Of a DNA stretch of 25,980 nt, positions 13,380 to 22,260 are shown piece by piece. Position numbers and translations under genes: made by a program. The notes under the pieces are model-generated. The model did not search any database and was not told where the DNA came from. It worked only from the letters and a program-made list of their open reading frames with translations. The DNA lies in assembly GCA_016783995.1 (NCBI GenBank), contig JADHVN010000004.1:1-25980 (forward strand), in the 5' to 3' direction. The DNA comes from Actinomycetota bacterium (GTDB lineage Bacteria > Actinomycetota > Humimicrobiia > Humimicrobiales > Humimicrobiaceae). The first letter of the stretch is position 1; every line of letters begins with the position of its first letter.

Positions 13380-15605
13380 CTAAGTCTTTCCAACCTTAAA
13401 TTTTATTGGATACGGATTATCTCCAAACATTTGTGGTTTCATCAAATTTATTTCCTTTAAAAAATTAGCTAAAACTGCATTCTCTGCTTTAGTATTAAAT
13501 GGTACTATCTCTACTATAACTGTATCTTTCCCATTCAATTTAACATTACCACCATTTTCTATAATCCTTCTAAGAAAATCTAGTTGATCCCGGTAGTTAG
13601 TGTAATGGTGGTCAAGTAATTCAAGAGCCATCTTTCTTGTGTTTCTGGCACAGACTTTTAAGGTATCTACAATCAGTTTCTTGCTGAAATTAAATGTCTT
13701 AAACTTTCCATATATTAAATAATCAAGACGGTTTATATACCTGGGAAGTGAGGCCATCTTTGCCTCAACCTCTTTAAGTTGTTCTGCAAGATTCTCTCTT
13801 TTGGCTAAATCAGACTTGTTACGTTTTAGCTCTGCTACCTGGGCTATGGTCCTATCTCTTTTCTTGGTCTGGTTAAATGCCCATCTTCCTATTTTCTCAT
13901 CAATCTTTGAAATACTCCTTTTAATTTTTCCTTTTCTGTAACGCAAGGGTCTTAACATGGGATTGGCCATCATCTTATCACTTAAAAGATCCGGGGGCAG
14001 CAGATTATCCCCTAAGAATATATCTTTTTTGTAATCTTCCATGCTGTAGCTTGTTATCTGGTCAATTCCAAACTGGCCCACCTCTACTTTAAAATCACAT
14101 TCTTCCCTCCACCGATAAATTATAGCTTCCACTACCTCTTTAGCTGGCCTGCTCATATTATTTGTTATAAGGGAGGAGTACATATAATCCTTGTATTTTG
14201 CAATTCGTCTAGCAGTCTTTCTGCGCAGCACTATCTTACGCGTACGATCTTTTTTTGTCATTGGAATTTCAGCTATCCCAAGAGCTACCTCCCTGGGTTT
14301 ATCTTTAGTATTTCTTTTAAACTTAATTGTAACTTCACTAAATCTTAAAGGCTCCCTAGAATAATCTATTCTGTCAGCCTTTGACCAAACGATATAGTAG
14401 GATCTCAAGTTTCTACCAAATGCAGAAAAGAGTTTTTTGTCATATCCAGCACGGTCAAATACAAAGGTTAACTTTGCCTTTGTCTTATATATGCTTTTTA
14501 TCTTCTTTACCATTACAGGCAGAAGCTCCTTAAAATTATTGAAGTTATCACGCAGAAGGAAACATATTGGATTTCCCCACCTGTCATGGACAAAAGTATG
14601 CTGTGTCCCTTCCATCATCCTGTCATATATATGGCTAAATCCAGTAAGGACTTTTACTTTACCCGAATATGTATCCAGGTGATCATCTATATAGAATATA
14701 TCTGTGCCGCAACTTAAGTTAGAAAGGTAGTTTTTGGCAAGAGCTGTAGATATCTTTTCTGTATCCAATTTTTCAATTGCGTCCGATAGTTTCCTTCTTG
14801 CAGTCTTTAAGCTGGGGGATTTATTTACTCCCATAAGTATTCCAAATTGGCTGCGGGTTATTCTTTTTACTCTTTCTATGTTTACTGTATTAAACTGAAC
14901 CATCTGCATTATCATTATAGCAAAGGATTTAAGATCACAGGCCTGCTTTAGGTCTTTATACTTTTCCAGTATCCCTTCAGTTAATCTGGATATAAAAACA
15001 TTTAGCACTAGCCCTGCTCCGTAACGGCTATAAAAACCTTTCTTTAGTCTTTCGGTAAGTTTTTCTCCATTAGTGCAACTGTCTTTTTTGACTTGTGGTT
15101 TTGTGGAATTTTTCTCAGGCTCCTTTGGCAGTAGATTTTTTTCTCTAACCGGTATAGTTATCTGTCTTATTAGTTCTTTAGATATTTCGACCCCAAATCT
15201 ATCTTTGACCTTTTTGGCTACCACTGGACGAATGCTTTTAACTTTTCTTTTTTTAAGTTTCGTGTAGCAGTCTTTTACAAATACTGCTATATCCTCTGTT
15301 ATCTTGCCTGGCCTGCCGCGCCTGTCTTCTAAAAGTGAAGACAGACCATTTTGGGCCATATTCTTAGAATATCTGGTTACAAGACATGGATTTATGGAGA
15401 AGGCTTCACTTACTGCCATCTTGCGTACACCAGCATTACCAAACAACCCAACCAGTATCTTTTTTGTCTCGCTGTCATCTCTTCTGTAAGATGTAAAATG
15501 TGTCATTCCAAAGTATACATCTAATACATTTTTATCTTTGCTATTTGTAGTTGTAGATATTATTTCATTTCCTTTCTGTGTTCCTAAAATTCCTTGCATA
15601 TACAT
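13380..15605 (-). CDS. Large DDE transposase of IS-C
   Basis: From the ATG at 15605 the protein has 741 residues; this start is preferred because AAGGAG lies 8 bases upstream, while an earlier in-frame ATG at 15656 has none and overlaps the promoter region. An N-terminal helix-turn-helix region (VRKMAVSEAFSINPCLVTRY, then LLEDRRGRPGKIT) is followed by a DDE core: FYIDDHLDTYSG, FVFDRAGYDKK, and YRWREECDFKVEVGQF carrying the presumed catalytic Glu. A charged coiled-coil-like tail of about 180 residues follows. This fits the IS4-like superfamily but is unusually long. The frame is intact. Confidence 0.88.
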   Translation of the reverse strand: MYMQGILGTQKGNEIISTTTNSKDKNVLDVYFGMTHFTSYRRDDSETKKILVGLFGNAGVRKMAVSEAFSINPCLVTRYSKNMAQNGLSSLLEDRRGRPGKITEDIAVFVKDCYTKLKKRKVKSIRPVVAKKVKDRFGVEISKELIRQITIPVREKNLLPKEPEKNSTKPQVKKDSCTNGEKLTERLKKGFYSRYGAGLVLNVFISRLTEGILEKYKDLKQACDLKSFAIMIMQMVQFNTVNIERVKRITRSQFGILMGVNKSPSLKTARRKLSDAIEKLDTEKISTALAKNYLSNLSCGTDIFYIDDHLDTYSGKVKVLTGFSHIYDRMMEGTQHTFVHDRWGNPICFLLRDNFNNFKELLPVMVKKIKSIYKTKAKLTFVFDRAGYDKKLFSAFGRNLRSYYIVWSKADRIDYSREPLRFSEVTIKFKRNTKDKPREVALGIAEIPMTKKDRTRKIVLRRKTARRIAKYKDYMYSSLITNNMSRPAKEVVEAIIYRWREECDFKVEVGQFGIDQITSYSMEDYKKDIFLGDNLLPPDLLSDKMMANPMLRPLRYRKGKIKRSISKIDEKIGRWAFNQTKKRDRTIAQVAELKRNKSDLAKRENLAEQLKEVEAKMASLPRYINRLDYLIYGKFKTFNFSKKLIVDTLKVCARNTRKMALELLDHHYTNYRDQLDFLRRIIENGGNVKLNGKDTVIVEIVPFNTKAENAVLANFLKEINLMKPQMFGDNPYPIKFKVGKT

Positions 15606-15644
15606 GTGGTACTTCTCCTTTTTATTTTTAAATTCAATACCATA

Positions 15645-15673
15645 TTTATACCACATAAAATATCATATGTCAA
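15645..15673 (-). promoter_or_regulatory. Promoter of the IS-C transposase
   Basis: On the minus strand TTGACA (15668-15673) and TATAAA (15645-15650) are exactly 17 bases apart, near consensus. Transcription would start about 30 bases before the ATG at 15605. Confidence 0.6.
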
Positions 15674-15718
15674 GGAAATCTTTACTTATTTTCTTGCCTC
15701 TAATTCCCCAAAATGGGC

Positions 15719-15735
15719 AAATGTCCAGAGGTCAG
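15719..15735 (-). repeat. IS-C right terminal inverted repeat
   Basis: Imperfect inverted copy of the left end (16 of 17). AAATTT follows at 15736-15741. Confidence 0.85.
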
Positions 15736-16786
15736 AAATTTGGATGATGTGGTTGAAAATCTGTCTTTTGCCAATCAATTACTTATTGCAATATGCAGGG
15801 TTATAACTATAGATTCTAAGTTAATTATAATGGATGAACCAACCTCTGCTCTTACTGATAGTGAAGTTAAATTATTATTTAGAGTAATAAGAGATTTAAA
15901 GAAACACGGGATTTCTACTCTTTTTGTCAGTCACAAGATAAACGAAGTTTTAGAGATTGCAGATAGAATTACAATAATTCGTGACGGAAAAAAAGTTGGA
16001 ACTTATGATGCGAAAGATATGGAATATAATAAGATCATATATTTAATGAGTGGCAGAGAGATTACTCAGTCAAGCTATAATTTAAATATTGAGAATAAAA
16101 AGGTAATAATTGAAACCAAAGAACTATCAAAGAAGAGTAATTATAAGGATATTAATTTGAAACTTTGGGAGGGGGAAATATTAGGAATATCGGGATTATT
16201 AGGTTCTGGACGTACAGAATTTGCATTGGGTCTTTTTGGTTTAAATCCTCCTGATAGCGGTAGTATATTTATGAACAACAAAGAAGTAAAGATTAAATCC
16301 CCAATAAAAGCTATGAAATTAGGAATAGGATATGTGCCTGAGGATAGAATGAAACAGGGATTATTTATGGAGCACTCTATTGGGAATAATATTATAAGCA
16401 CATTATTAGATGATTTACTAAATAAGTGGAAAGTAATTATTGAAAATAAGAAAAAAAACATAATTAAATACTGGATAGAAAAATTAAAGATAAAATGTGC
16501 TTCTTCTGAAGATATGGTATTAACACTTTCTGGAGGCAATCAACAACGTGTAATGCTCTCAAAATGGTTAGGCACGAAACCAAAAGTTTTAATTCTGGAT
16601 TCCCCAACTGCCGGCATCGATGTTGGAGCAAAAAATGATATTCTTAAGATTATTAGGAAACTAGCCGAAGAAGGGATAGGGATAATTCTTATTTCCGATG
16701 AGGAAGAAGAATTATTAAATAATTGTAATAGAATATTAAAAATGGAAAAAGGAAGATTGTTAGGAGAATTAGAGGTAAATAATTAA
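15736..16786 (+). pseudogene. RbsA-type sugar ABC ATPase, 3' part
   Basis: The frame continues with LSFANQLLIAICRV (degenerate signature region), Walker B LIIMDEPTSAL and the switch LFVSHKINEV of the first domain. Then comes the second domain with the family-typical altered Walker A GLLGSGRTEFALG, YVPEDRMKQGL, signature LSGGNQQRV and LILDSPTAGIDVGAK. In the second Walker B the usual Glu of DEPT is Ser, probably still tolerated because this domain is often inactive. A frame that seems to start at 15713 begins inside IS-C and is not a natural start. The permease gene follows after 69 bases. Confidence 0.88.
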
Positions 16787-16855
16787 GAATTGAATATATT
16801 GATGGTTGCAGCTTTTAAAACGATAAATTGATTTTAGAGATTTACGAGGTCTTAA

Positions 16856-17854
16856 ATGTTAAGAAAACTTTTTAAAACCAGAGAAATATACTTGTTTTTT
16901 ATAATAGTACTTTTCTCAGCAGTAATTGCATTTATTAATCCAAACTTTTTGACCGCATCAAATTTTTTGGATCTGTTGAGAAGTACTTCTTTTACAGGAA
17001 TTATGGCTATCGGAAGTTTTATTGTATTACTTTCAGGAGGGATAGATGTATCCTTCTCCGCAATAGCATCAATTGCAGCTTATTCAACAGGAAAGATAAT
17101 CATAATGGGGGGAGGAAATTTATTTTATGCATTTGTTTTAGTAATAGTGATTGGAATTATATTAGGGGCAGTAAATGGATTTTTAATTTATTATTTAAAC
17201 GCTCCCACTATTGTTATAACTATTGCTACAATGGGTATTTATTACGGTCTTCTATTGTTCATTACCAGGGGTGTATTGATCTCTTTACTCCCTGAGTATA
17301 TTGAGAAATTTGGGAACTCATACATTTTTACTTTTTTAAATAAAAATGGAGTAATATCAGGTTTTTCTATTTTTACTTTGATTTGGATTGTAATACTTAT
17401 AATAACATGGTTAATTTTGAAACATACAATGATTGGTAGAAGTATATTTGCTATGGGTAGCAATGTAGAAGGTGCAAAAAGGGAAGGTATTAATATTCTA
17501 AAACTCCAGCTCTTTATATATAGCTTCATGGGATTATTGGCTGGTATCGGAGGGCTAGTACATACAGGATTAAACCAGATGATAAAGCCAAATGCTTTAA
17601 TAGGTACAGAATTAATGGTAATTGCTGCAGTAGTTATTGGTGGAGCAAGTCTTACCGGAGGTTCTGGAACATTATTGGGAACAACACTAGGTGTATTATT
17701 ATTAGCAATTATATCAAATGGTTTAACTTTGGCCAAAGTTTCATCATTCTGGCAGAATTTTGTAATTGGATTAATACTTCTTGTAAGTGTTTCGATAACT
17801 GCCTATCAAGAGATATATGTTAAACGAAAACATATAAGAGTAAAAATTAATTAA
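16856..17854 (+). CDS. Sugar ABC transporter permease (RbsC/BPD_transp_2 type)
   Basis: The 332-residue protein is almost wholly hydrophobic, with about 8-10 membrane helices. It shows the BPD_transp_2 features: LLRSTSFTGIMAIGSFIVLLSGGIDVSF near the N-terminus and GREGIN-like AKREGINILKLQLFIYSFMGL, followed by GGASLTGGSGTLLGTTLG. The ATG has a GAGG site 8 bases upstream. It should form half of the membrane channel for the sugar with the following permease. The frame is intact though the ATPase before it is broken, so the complex cannot be made. Confidence 0.92.
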   Translation: MLRKLFKTREIYLFFIIVLFSAVIAFINPNFLTASNFLDLLRSTSFTGIMAIGSFIVLLSGGIDVSFSAIASIAAYSTGKIIIMGGGNLFYAFVLVIVIGIILGAVNGFLIYYLNAPTIVITIATMGIYYGLLLFITRGVLISLLPEYIEKFGNSYIFTFLNKNGVISGFSIFTLIWIVILIITWLILKHTMIGRSIFAMGSNVEGAKREGINILKLQLFIYSFMGLLAGIGGLVHTGLNQMIKPNALIGTELMVIAAVVIGGASLTGGSGTLLGTTLGVLLLAIISNGLTLAKVSSFWQNFVIGLILLVSVSITAYQEIYVKRKHIRVKIN

Positions 17855-17906
17855 ACAAAAGTTTATCATACAAAAGTATCAATAAAAATATAAAGGCAGG
17901 AAACAA

Positions 17907-18890
17907 TTGATTAAAAATTATTTTAAAAGGAACAAGGATACAGTATTTTTAGTTGGTATGCTTATTATAATATCTGGATTGTTTAGTATCATCAATCCTG
18001 AACAATTTTCATCATTTTATAGTTTTCAATCATTACTTTTTCAAATACCAGAACTTGGTCTTCTTACCCTAGCTATGATGATTCCAATCATTAGCGGAGG
18101 TATAAATCTGTCAATAATCAGTACCGCAAACATTGTAGGGGTAATAACTGCTATTTTTTTTAGGAGTTTTAATTTTGAATCACTATTTAATTATCAGGCT
18201 ATAATAATTTTCTCTATAGGAATCCTTTTGGCTTTGACGCTTTCAATAATATTCGGCCTTTTGAATGGGCTACTTGTAGGATATTTGAATATAAATCCAG
18301 TTCTTGCAACATTAGGGACTATGATTTTTTATAGTGGAGTATCACTATTAATCAGCGAGGGGAAATCACTAAAGGGTTTTCCTAGCCAGATGTTTTATAT
18401 AGGAAATGGTGTGTTTGTTGGAATACCTATATCATTCATAATCTTAATATTCTGTTGTGGGTTTATATATTTCATTTTAAAAAAGACAGCATTTGGAATT
18501 AGCATTTATATGATTGGGCTAAATCCTCTAGCAACAAAATTCTCTGGATTAAACAATAAGGTAATTTTATTAAAGACATATTTAATCTCTGGACTCTTAT
18601 CTGGGATAGCCGCACTTATAATGATGAGCAGATTTAATTCAGCTAAGTCAGATTATGGTGAAAGCTATTTGTTAGTTACAATACTTATTGTTGTTTTGGG
18701 AGGAGTGTCAATAAGTGGAGGATCTGGTAGTGTAATTAATGTGTTTATAGCTGTTTTGGTTCTAAGTATAATTTCTATGGGATTTAACTTTTTTGCTGTA
18801 AATGCTTTCCTTACACAAACCGTATGGGGATTATTATTATTAATCGTAATTTTAATTAGACGACTTTCAACTGTTAAAAATACTCGTTAA
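17907..18890 (+). CDS. Second sugar ABC transporter permease (RbsC type)
   Basis: A 327-residue polytopic protein of the same family (GLLTLAMMIPIISGGINLSI, then KFSGLNNKVILLKTYLISGL, then GGVSISGGSGSVINVF). The start is TTG at 17907, with GGCAGGAAA about 5 bases upstream; no ATG precedes the first helix. Two different permeases in tandem are typical for rhamnose (RhaP/RhaQ) and AI-2 (LsrC/LsrD) systems. Gap to the first permease is 52 bases. Confidence 0.9.
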   Translation: MIKNYFKRNKDTVFLVGMLIIISGLFSIINPEQFSSFYSFQSLLFQIPELGLLTLAMMIPIISGGINLSIISTANIVGVITAIFFRSFNFESLFNYQAIIIFSIGILLALTLSIIFGLLNGLLVGYLNINPVLATLGTMIFYSGVSLLISEGKSLKGFPSQMFYIGNGVFVGIPISFIILIFCCGFIYFILKKTAFGISIYMIGLNPLATKFSGLNNKVILLKTYLISGLLSGIAALIMMSRFNSAKSDYGESYLLVTILIVVLGGVSISGGSGSVINVFIAVLVLSIISMGFNFFAVNAFLTQTVWGLLLLIVILIRRLSTVKNTR

Positions 18891-18926
18891 TTTTTAATAT
18901 TTCAAAACTTTAGAGGAAGGATAATA

Positions 18927-20063
18927 TTGGTTGCGATGACTTCAAAAGAAAGAGTGAATAAAGCACTAGACCATAAGGAACCTGACAAAATCCCAATAGA
19001 TTTTGGAGGAGTTCATACTAGTTTGCATAGAAAAGCATATGAAAACCTTATGAGGTTTTATGATTATAAAAATATTGAAATTAATATTCAAGATGTCTTT
19101 CAGCAGGTAGTATTTCCATGTAAAGAATTATTGGATAAATTTCAAGTTGATATTATAGGAGTCCATTCAAAACAATCATCAAAGTGGAAACTGAAAATAG
19201 ATCCTGTAAAGGATGAATATACAGATGAATGGGGAACTGTCTACATTAGGCCAAAAGGTGGTTTTTTCTATGATATTAAAACTCCGGCAATGAACAGTTT
19301 CTCATTAGAAGATTTAAAAAGATTCAAAGTTCCGGATCCCTCAGATAAAGCAAGATTTATAGGAATAAAAGATGAAGTGCTGAAAAAATGTAAAACTAAT
19401 AAGGCAATAATAACATTTAATGCATCATGGGGTCTCTGGGAGAGTTTGTGGCAAACAAGGGGATTTGAGCAGGCATACATGGATCTTGTCTCTAATGATG
19501 CTTTTCTGAATTATTACCTGGACATGATGCTATCTTGGGGCAGTATATTCTGGAGAAACATGTTAAAAGAGATTGGTGACTTAATTGATGTAGTTCAAAT
19601 TGGTGATGATTTAGGGACTCAAAGGGGACCTATGTTTAATCCAGAAATTTATAATAAGTTTTTTAAATCAAGACATAAAAAACTGGTGGAAGTAATAAAA
19701 AATAATACAAATGCAAAAGTGTATATACACTCATGCGGAGATATCTCTTGGGTTATTAATGATTTTATAGATTGTGGAATTGATATAATTAATCCTGTTC
19801 AAGTAGGAGCTAGTAATATGGATTCTAAAAAAATTAAAAGCGAATTTGGAGATAAAATAACCTTCTGGGGAGGAGCTTGTGATCCCGAAGTTTTATTAAG
19901 GGGTAGTAAAAATGATGTAAAAGAGGAAGTAAAACGAAGAATTAATGACTTAGCTCCAAACGGAGGTTTCATATTTGCCTCAATTCATAGCATTCAAGCA
20001 AATACGCCACCTGAAAATATTGATGCAATGTTTATGACTGCTCTTGACTTAAGAAAATATTAG
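18927..20063 (+). CDS. MtaA/UroD-family zinc methyltransferase-like protein
   Basis: This 378-residue protein has the uroporphyrinogen decarboxylase fold but lacks the substrate-binding arginine motif (RQAGRY) of true UroD. It shows the zinc motif of MtaA/MtbA/CmuA methyltransferases: IHSCGD (H268, C270) and GGACDPE (C318). The start is TTG at 18927, with AGGAAGG 6 bases upstream; ATG at 18936 is an alternative. MtaA-like proteins move methyl groups between corrinoid proteins and thiols. Members of this group are often found in sugar operons of anaerobes with unknown substrate, possibly methylated sugars (inference). No corrinoid partner is in this window. Confidence 0.85.
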   Translation: MVAMTSKERVNKALDHKEPDKIPIDFGGVHTSLHRKAYENLMRFYDYKNIEINIQDVFQQVVFPCKELLDKFQVDIIGVHSKQSSKWKLKIDPVKDEYTDEWGTVYIRPKGGFFYDIKTPAMNSFSLEDLKRFKVPDPSDKARFIGIKDEVLKKCKTNKAIITFNASWGLWESLWQTRGFEQAYMDLVSNDAFLNYYLDMMLSWGSIFWRNMLKEIGDLIDVVQIGDDLGTQRGPMFNPEIYNKFFKSRHKKLVEVIKNNTNAKVYIHSCGDISWVINDFIDCGIDIINPVQVGASNMDSKKIKSEFGDKITFWGGACDPEVLLRGSKNDVKEEVKRRINDLAPNGGFIFASIHSIQANTPPENIDAMFMTALDLRKY

Positions 20064-20089
20064 TCTAATATCTATAAATATAAAAAAAG

Positions 20090-20121
20090 AAAAAGGATAA
20101 CAAGTAAATGTTATCCTTTTT
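20090..20121 (+). terminator. Stem-loop terminator between methyltransferase and kinase genes
   Basis: Arms AAAAAGGATAAC and GTTATCCTTTTT (12 bp) surround an 8-base loop AAGTAAAT, and the 3' arm ends in five T. It is located 27 bases after the methyltransferase stop and can work in both directions. The kinase gene 43 bases further on would then need read-through or its own promoter. Confidence 0.6.
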
Positions 20122-20163
20122 GCCCTGCTATAATTTGTAGTTAAATATTTTTTCACAAAAAGT

Positions 20164-21672
20164 ATGAAAAAAAGCAAAAAATATATAAGTGCAGATTTTG
20201 GGGCTAGTAATGGATTGATTTCTATCGGTTGCTTTGGTGGGAAATCCATATCTATTGAAAAGGTTTATGGAATTGACAATAAACCCAGCCAAATTCAAAA
20301 CACTCTCTATTGGGATATATCGAAATTATATAAAGAATTAATAGATGGTCTAACTAAGATCTATAATTCTTTCGACGATATTGAATCAATTGGAATCGAT
20401 TCTTGGGGATTAGATTTTGGATTGATTGATAAAAAGGGTAAACTTATTTCAAATCCAATAAGTTATCAGAATTATACTTCAGATAATATTTTAAAAGAAG
20501 TAACCAAGATAATTCCTATTTATAAGTTATTTAGGATAACTGGAGAAGTCACATTAAAAGTAAATACAATATTTCAATTAGTTTCAATGATCAGGAAAAA
20601 TTCTGCGTTATTGAAAAATGTATATAAAATATTGATGATACCCGATCTATTTAATTACTTTTTAAGCGGTAAAACCTTTTGCGAATATAGCAATGCAACC
20701 ACCACTCAATTATTTGATCAAACAGAAAGAAAGTGGTCTAAGAGTATATTGAAACAATTAAAGATCCCTCTGAGAATTTTCCCAAAAATTATTTATCCTG
20801 GACAAATCATTGGTTTTTCAAGAAAAGAAGTTACAAAAGAAATAGGGATAAAGAGATTAAAAATAGTAGCAGTTGCCTCACATGATACGGCATCTGCTGT
20901 GTTAGGTCTTCCGATTAAAAAAGATTTAAGCAGAAATTGGGCATATATTATTTTAGGAACATGGATTATTGCTGGAGTAGAAAATAATGATAGACTAATA
21001 CTGAATAAAGACTCTTATGAATACGGATTTTCCAATGAAGGAAGTACCTATCCAAAAATATTATTTCAAAAAATTTCCTATGGGCTATTATTGCTGCAAG
21101 AGTTTAGGTATTTTTGGATGAAAGAAGAAAATAGATTAATAGATTGGGACGAAATTAATTGTTATCTAAGCAGAGATTGTTGCTTTAAAAACTTCATAGA
21201 TGTCACTGATGATTTATTTTTTAAAAAAGATACTAATATTCTAAATAACTTAAAAATATATTATAAAAAAACTAAACAAAATATTAATTTACACAAAAAA
21301 GATATCACCCAGGCTATTTTTGAAGGGATAGTATTTAAATGCATTGAATATGTAAGGGAAATTGAAAAAATAACAGAGAATAAGATAGAAATAATATATT
21401 TAAGTGGGGGTGGATCTAAAAACAGTATCTTAAACCAATGGATTTCAAATGCTTTAAACAAAAATGTGATCTCTGGTTTACCCGAAACAACATCTATAGG
21501 TAATGTATTAATACAAATGAGAGCAAATAATGAAATAAAAGATATAGATGAGGGTAGAAGTATTGTTTCAAATTCGCATAAACTGACTCATTATGAACCA
21601 GAAGATACAATTAAATGGGAAGATACTTTTCTAAGATATTTTAAAACTATTAAATATCAGGAATCTAAATAG
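20164..21672 (+). CDS. FGGY-family kinase, diverged RhaB (rhamnulokinase)-like
   Basis: A 502-residue protein with the two actin-like domains of FGGY kinases: SADFGASNG at the N-terminus, DSWGLDFGLID, ITGEVTLKVNTIFQLV, NATTTQLFDQT, ASHDTASAVLGLP with the probable catalytic Asp, and SGGGSKNSILNQWISNALNK. These blocks and overall length match rhamnulokinase. The ATP-site motif SSGTWSLVG is changed to ILGTWIIAG and the NEGG region is altered, so activity or substrate may differ. No Shine-Dalgarno precedes the ATG. It would phosphorylate the imported sugar after isomerisation; the isomerase and aldolase are not here. Confidence 0.85.
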   Translation: MKKSKKYISADFGASNGLISIGCFGGKSISIEKVYGIDNKPSQIQNTLYWDISKLYKELIDGLTKIYNSFDDIESIGIDSWGLDFGLIDKKGKLISNPISYQNYTSDNILKEVTKIIPIYKLFRITGEVTLKVNTIFQLVSMIRKNSALLKNVYKILMIPDLFNYFLSGKTFCEYSNATTTQLFDQTERKWSKSILKQLKIPLRIFPKIIYPGQIIGFSRKEVTKEIGIKRLKIVAVASHDTASAVLGLPIKKDLSRNWAYIILGTWIIAGVENNDRLILNKDSYEYGFSNEGSTYPKILFQKISYGLLLLQEFRYFWMKEENRLIDWDEINCYLSRDCCFKNFIDVTDDLFFKKDTNILNNLKIYYKKTKQNINLHKKDITQAIFEGIVFKCIEYVREIEKITENKIEIIYLSGGGSKNSILNQWISNALNKNVISGLPETTSIGNVLIQMRANNEIKDIDEGRSIVSNSHKLTHYEPEDTIKWEDTFLRYFKTIKYQESK

Positions 21673-21758
21673 ATTAATTCTTATATGAATAGAGCTAATG
21701 ATGCTAGTATATTAAATAACTCTTATCTCTGACTCGAGTTTTTGAGGAACTCTCAAAT

Positions 21759-22205
21759 TTAGTTAGAAAAAATCTTGTGCTTTATCGCATAGTGAAGCCT
21801 GTCTTCCATTACTTCGAACATCTTGATCGCCTGATCGATCTCTTTTTTTGAAAAAGACCTATAAAGCCTGCTCATTGCTTTTTCATAATCAGGAACTACC
21901 CTTTTTAACGTTTCCTTGCCCTTGTCTGTCAAATAGAAATACCAGATGCGTTTGTCTTTTTTATCCAATTCCCTGAAGATCAACCCTTTCTCTTCGAGCC
22001 ATTTTGTTTTTTGGGTAACACTGGCTTTGGAGCCCTGGATAGTTTTAGCAAGTTCGGTACTTTTAATACAGCCTTCATTGATAGATACAAGTATCGCATA
22101 TGTTTTCACCGTCAGTCCGAATTTGGAAAAGATCTGATTACCAGTCTTCTCCAGCAGTGCTATCACTACAAAAAATTGATTGTTTAAAACTATATTTTTA
22201 TTCAT
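21759..22205 (-). CDS. MarR-family transcriptional regulator
   Basis: The 148-residue protein has the MarR winged helix (GLTVKTYAILVSINEG, then KSTELAKTIQGSKASVTQKT, then LEEKGLIFRELDKKDKRIWYFYLTDKG) with dimerising helices at both ends, the family's normal size. It has no Shine-Dalgarno and a promoter whose -10 ends 8 bases before the ATG, so a leaderless mRNA is predicted. A palindrome fills the promoter spacer, implying autorepression. It lies 55 bases behind the flavodoxin-membrane fusion gene, on the same strand, and probably regulates that locus. Confidence 0.9.
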   Translation of the reverse strand: MNKNIVLNNQFFVVIALLEKTGNQIFSKFGLTVKTYAILVSINEGCIKSTELAKTIQGSKASVTQKTKWLEEKGLIFRELDKKDKRIWYFYLTDKGKETLKRVVPDYEKAMSRLYRSFSKKEIDQAIKMFEVMEDRLHYAIKHKIFSN

Positions 22206-22212
22206 TTAATTA

Positions 22213-22241
22213 TTTATACTCTAAATTATTTAGAATATCAA
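22213..22241 (-). promoter_or_regulatory. marR promoter with palindromic operator in its spacer
   Basis: On the minus strand TTGATA (22236-22241) and TATAAA (22213-22218) are exactly 17 bases apart. The spacer is occupied by TCTAAA-TTA-TTTAGA (22220-22234 on +), flanked by further matching ATA/TAT, an AT-rich palindrome of MarR-box type. Binding there would block polymerase directly. Confidence 0.6.
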
Positions 22242-22260
22242 ATACAGACACACCTTCTTT

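Larger units (their letters stand above)
13334..15735 (-). mobile_element. Complete insertion sequence IS-C inside the ATPase gene, 2402 bp
   Basis: The ends (CTGACCTC-A/T-GGACATTT, 17 bases with one mismatch) lie at 13334-13350 and 15719-15735. A 6-base duplication AAATTT flanks it (13328-13333, 15736-15741), and excision restores the ATPase frame exactly. It carries one long transposase gene on the minus strand with a strong promoter. The left end also holds CCTCAG/CTGAGG inverted arms (13338-13343, 13357-13362) that could terminate the transposase transcript. Family name not assigned. Confidence 0.92.

Noticed and set aside
6353..15735. A composite transposon formed by the three insertion sequences
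   Set aside because: The three elements have unrelated terminal repeats and each has its own target duplication, so they inserted independently.
12924..15750. Programmed frameshift or intein-like interruption in the ATPase gene
   Set aside because: Terminal repeats, a 6-base target duplication and a transposase on the opposite strand show a plain insertion.
15713..16786. ATPase C-terminal gene starting at an ATG at 15713
   Set aside because: That ATG is inside the right end of IS-C; the real gene began at 12924 before the insertion.
17242..17736. Minus-strand open frame opposite the first permease
   Set aside because: Shadow of a clear permease gene; Pro/Ile-rich composition typical of antisense frames.
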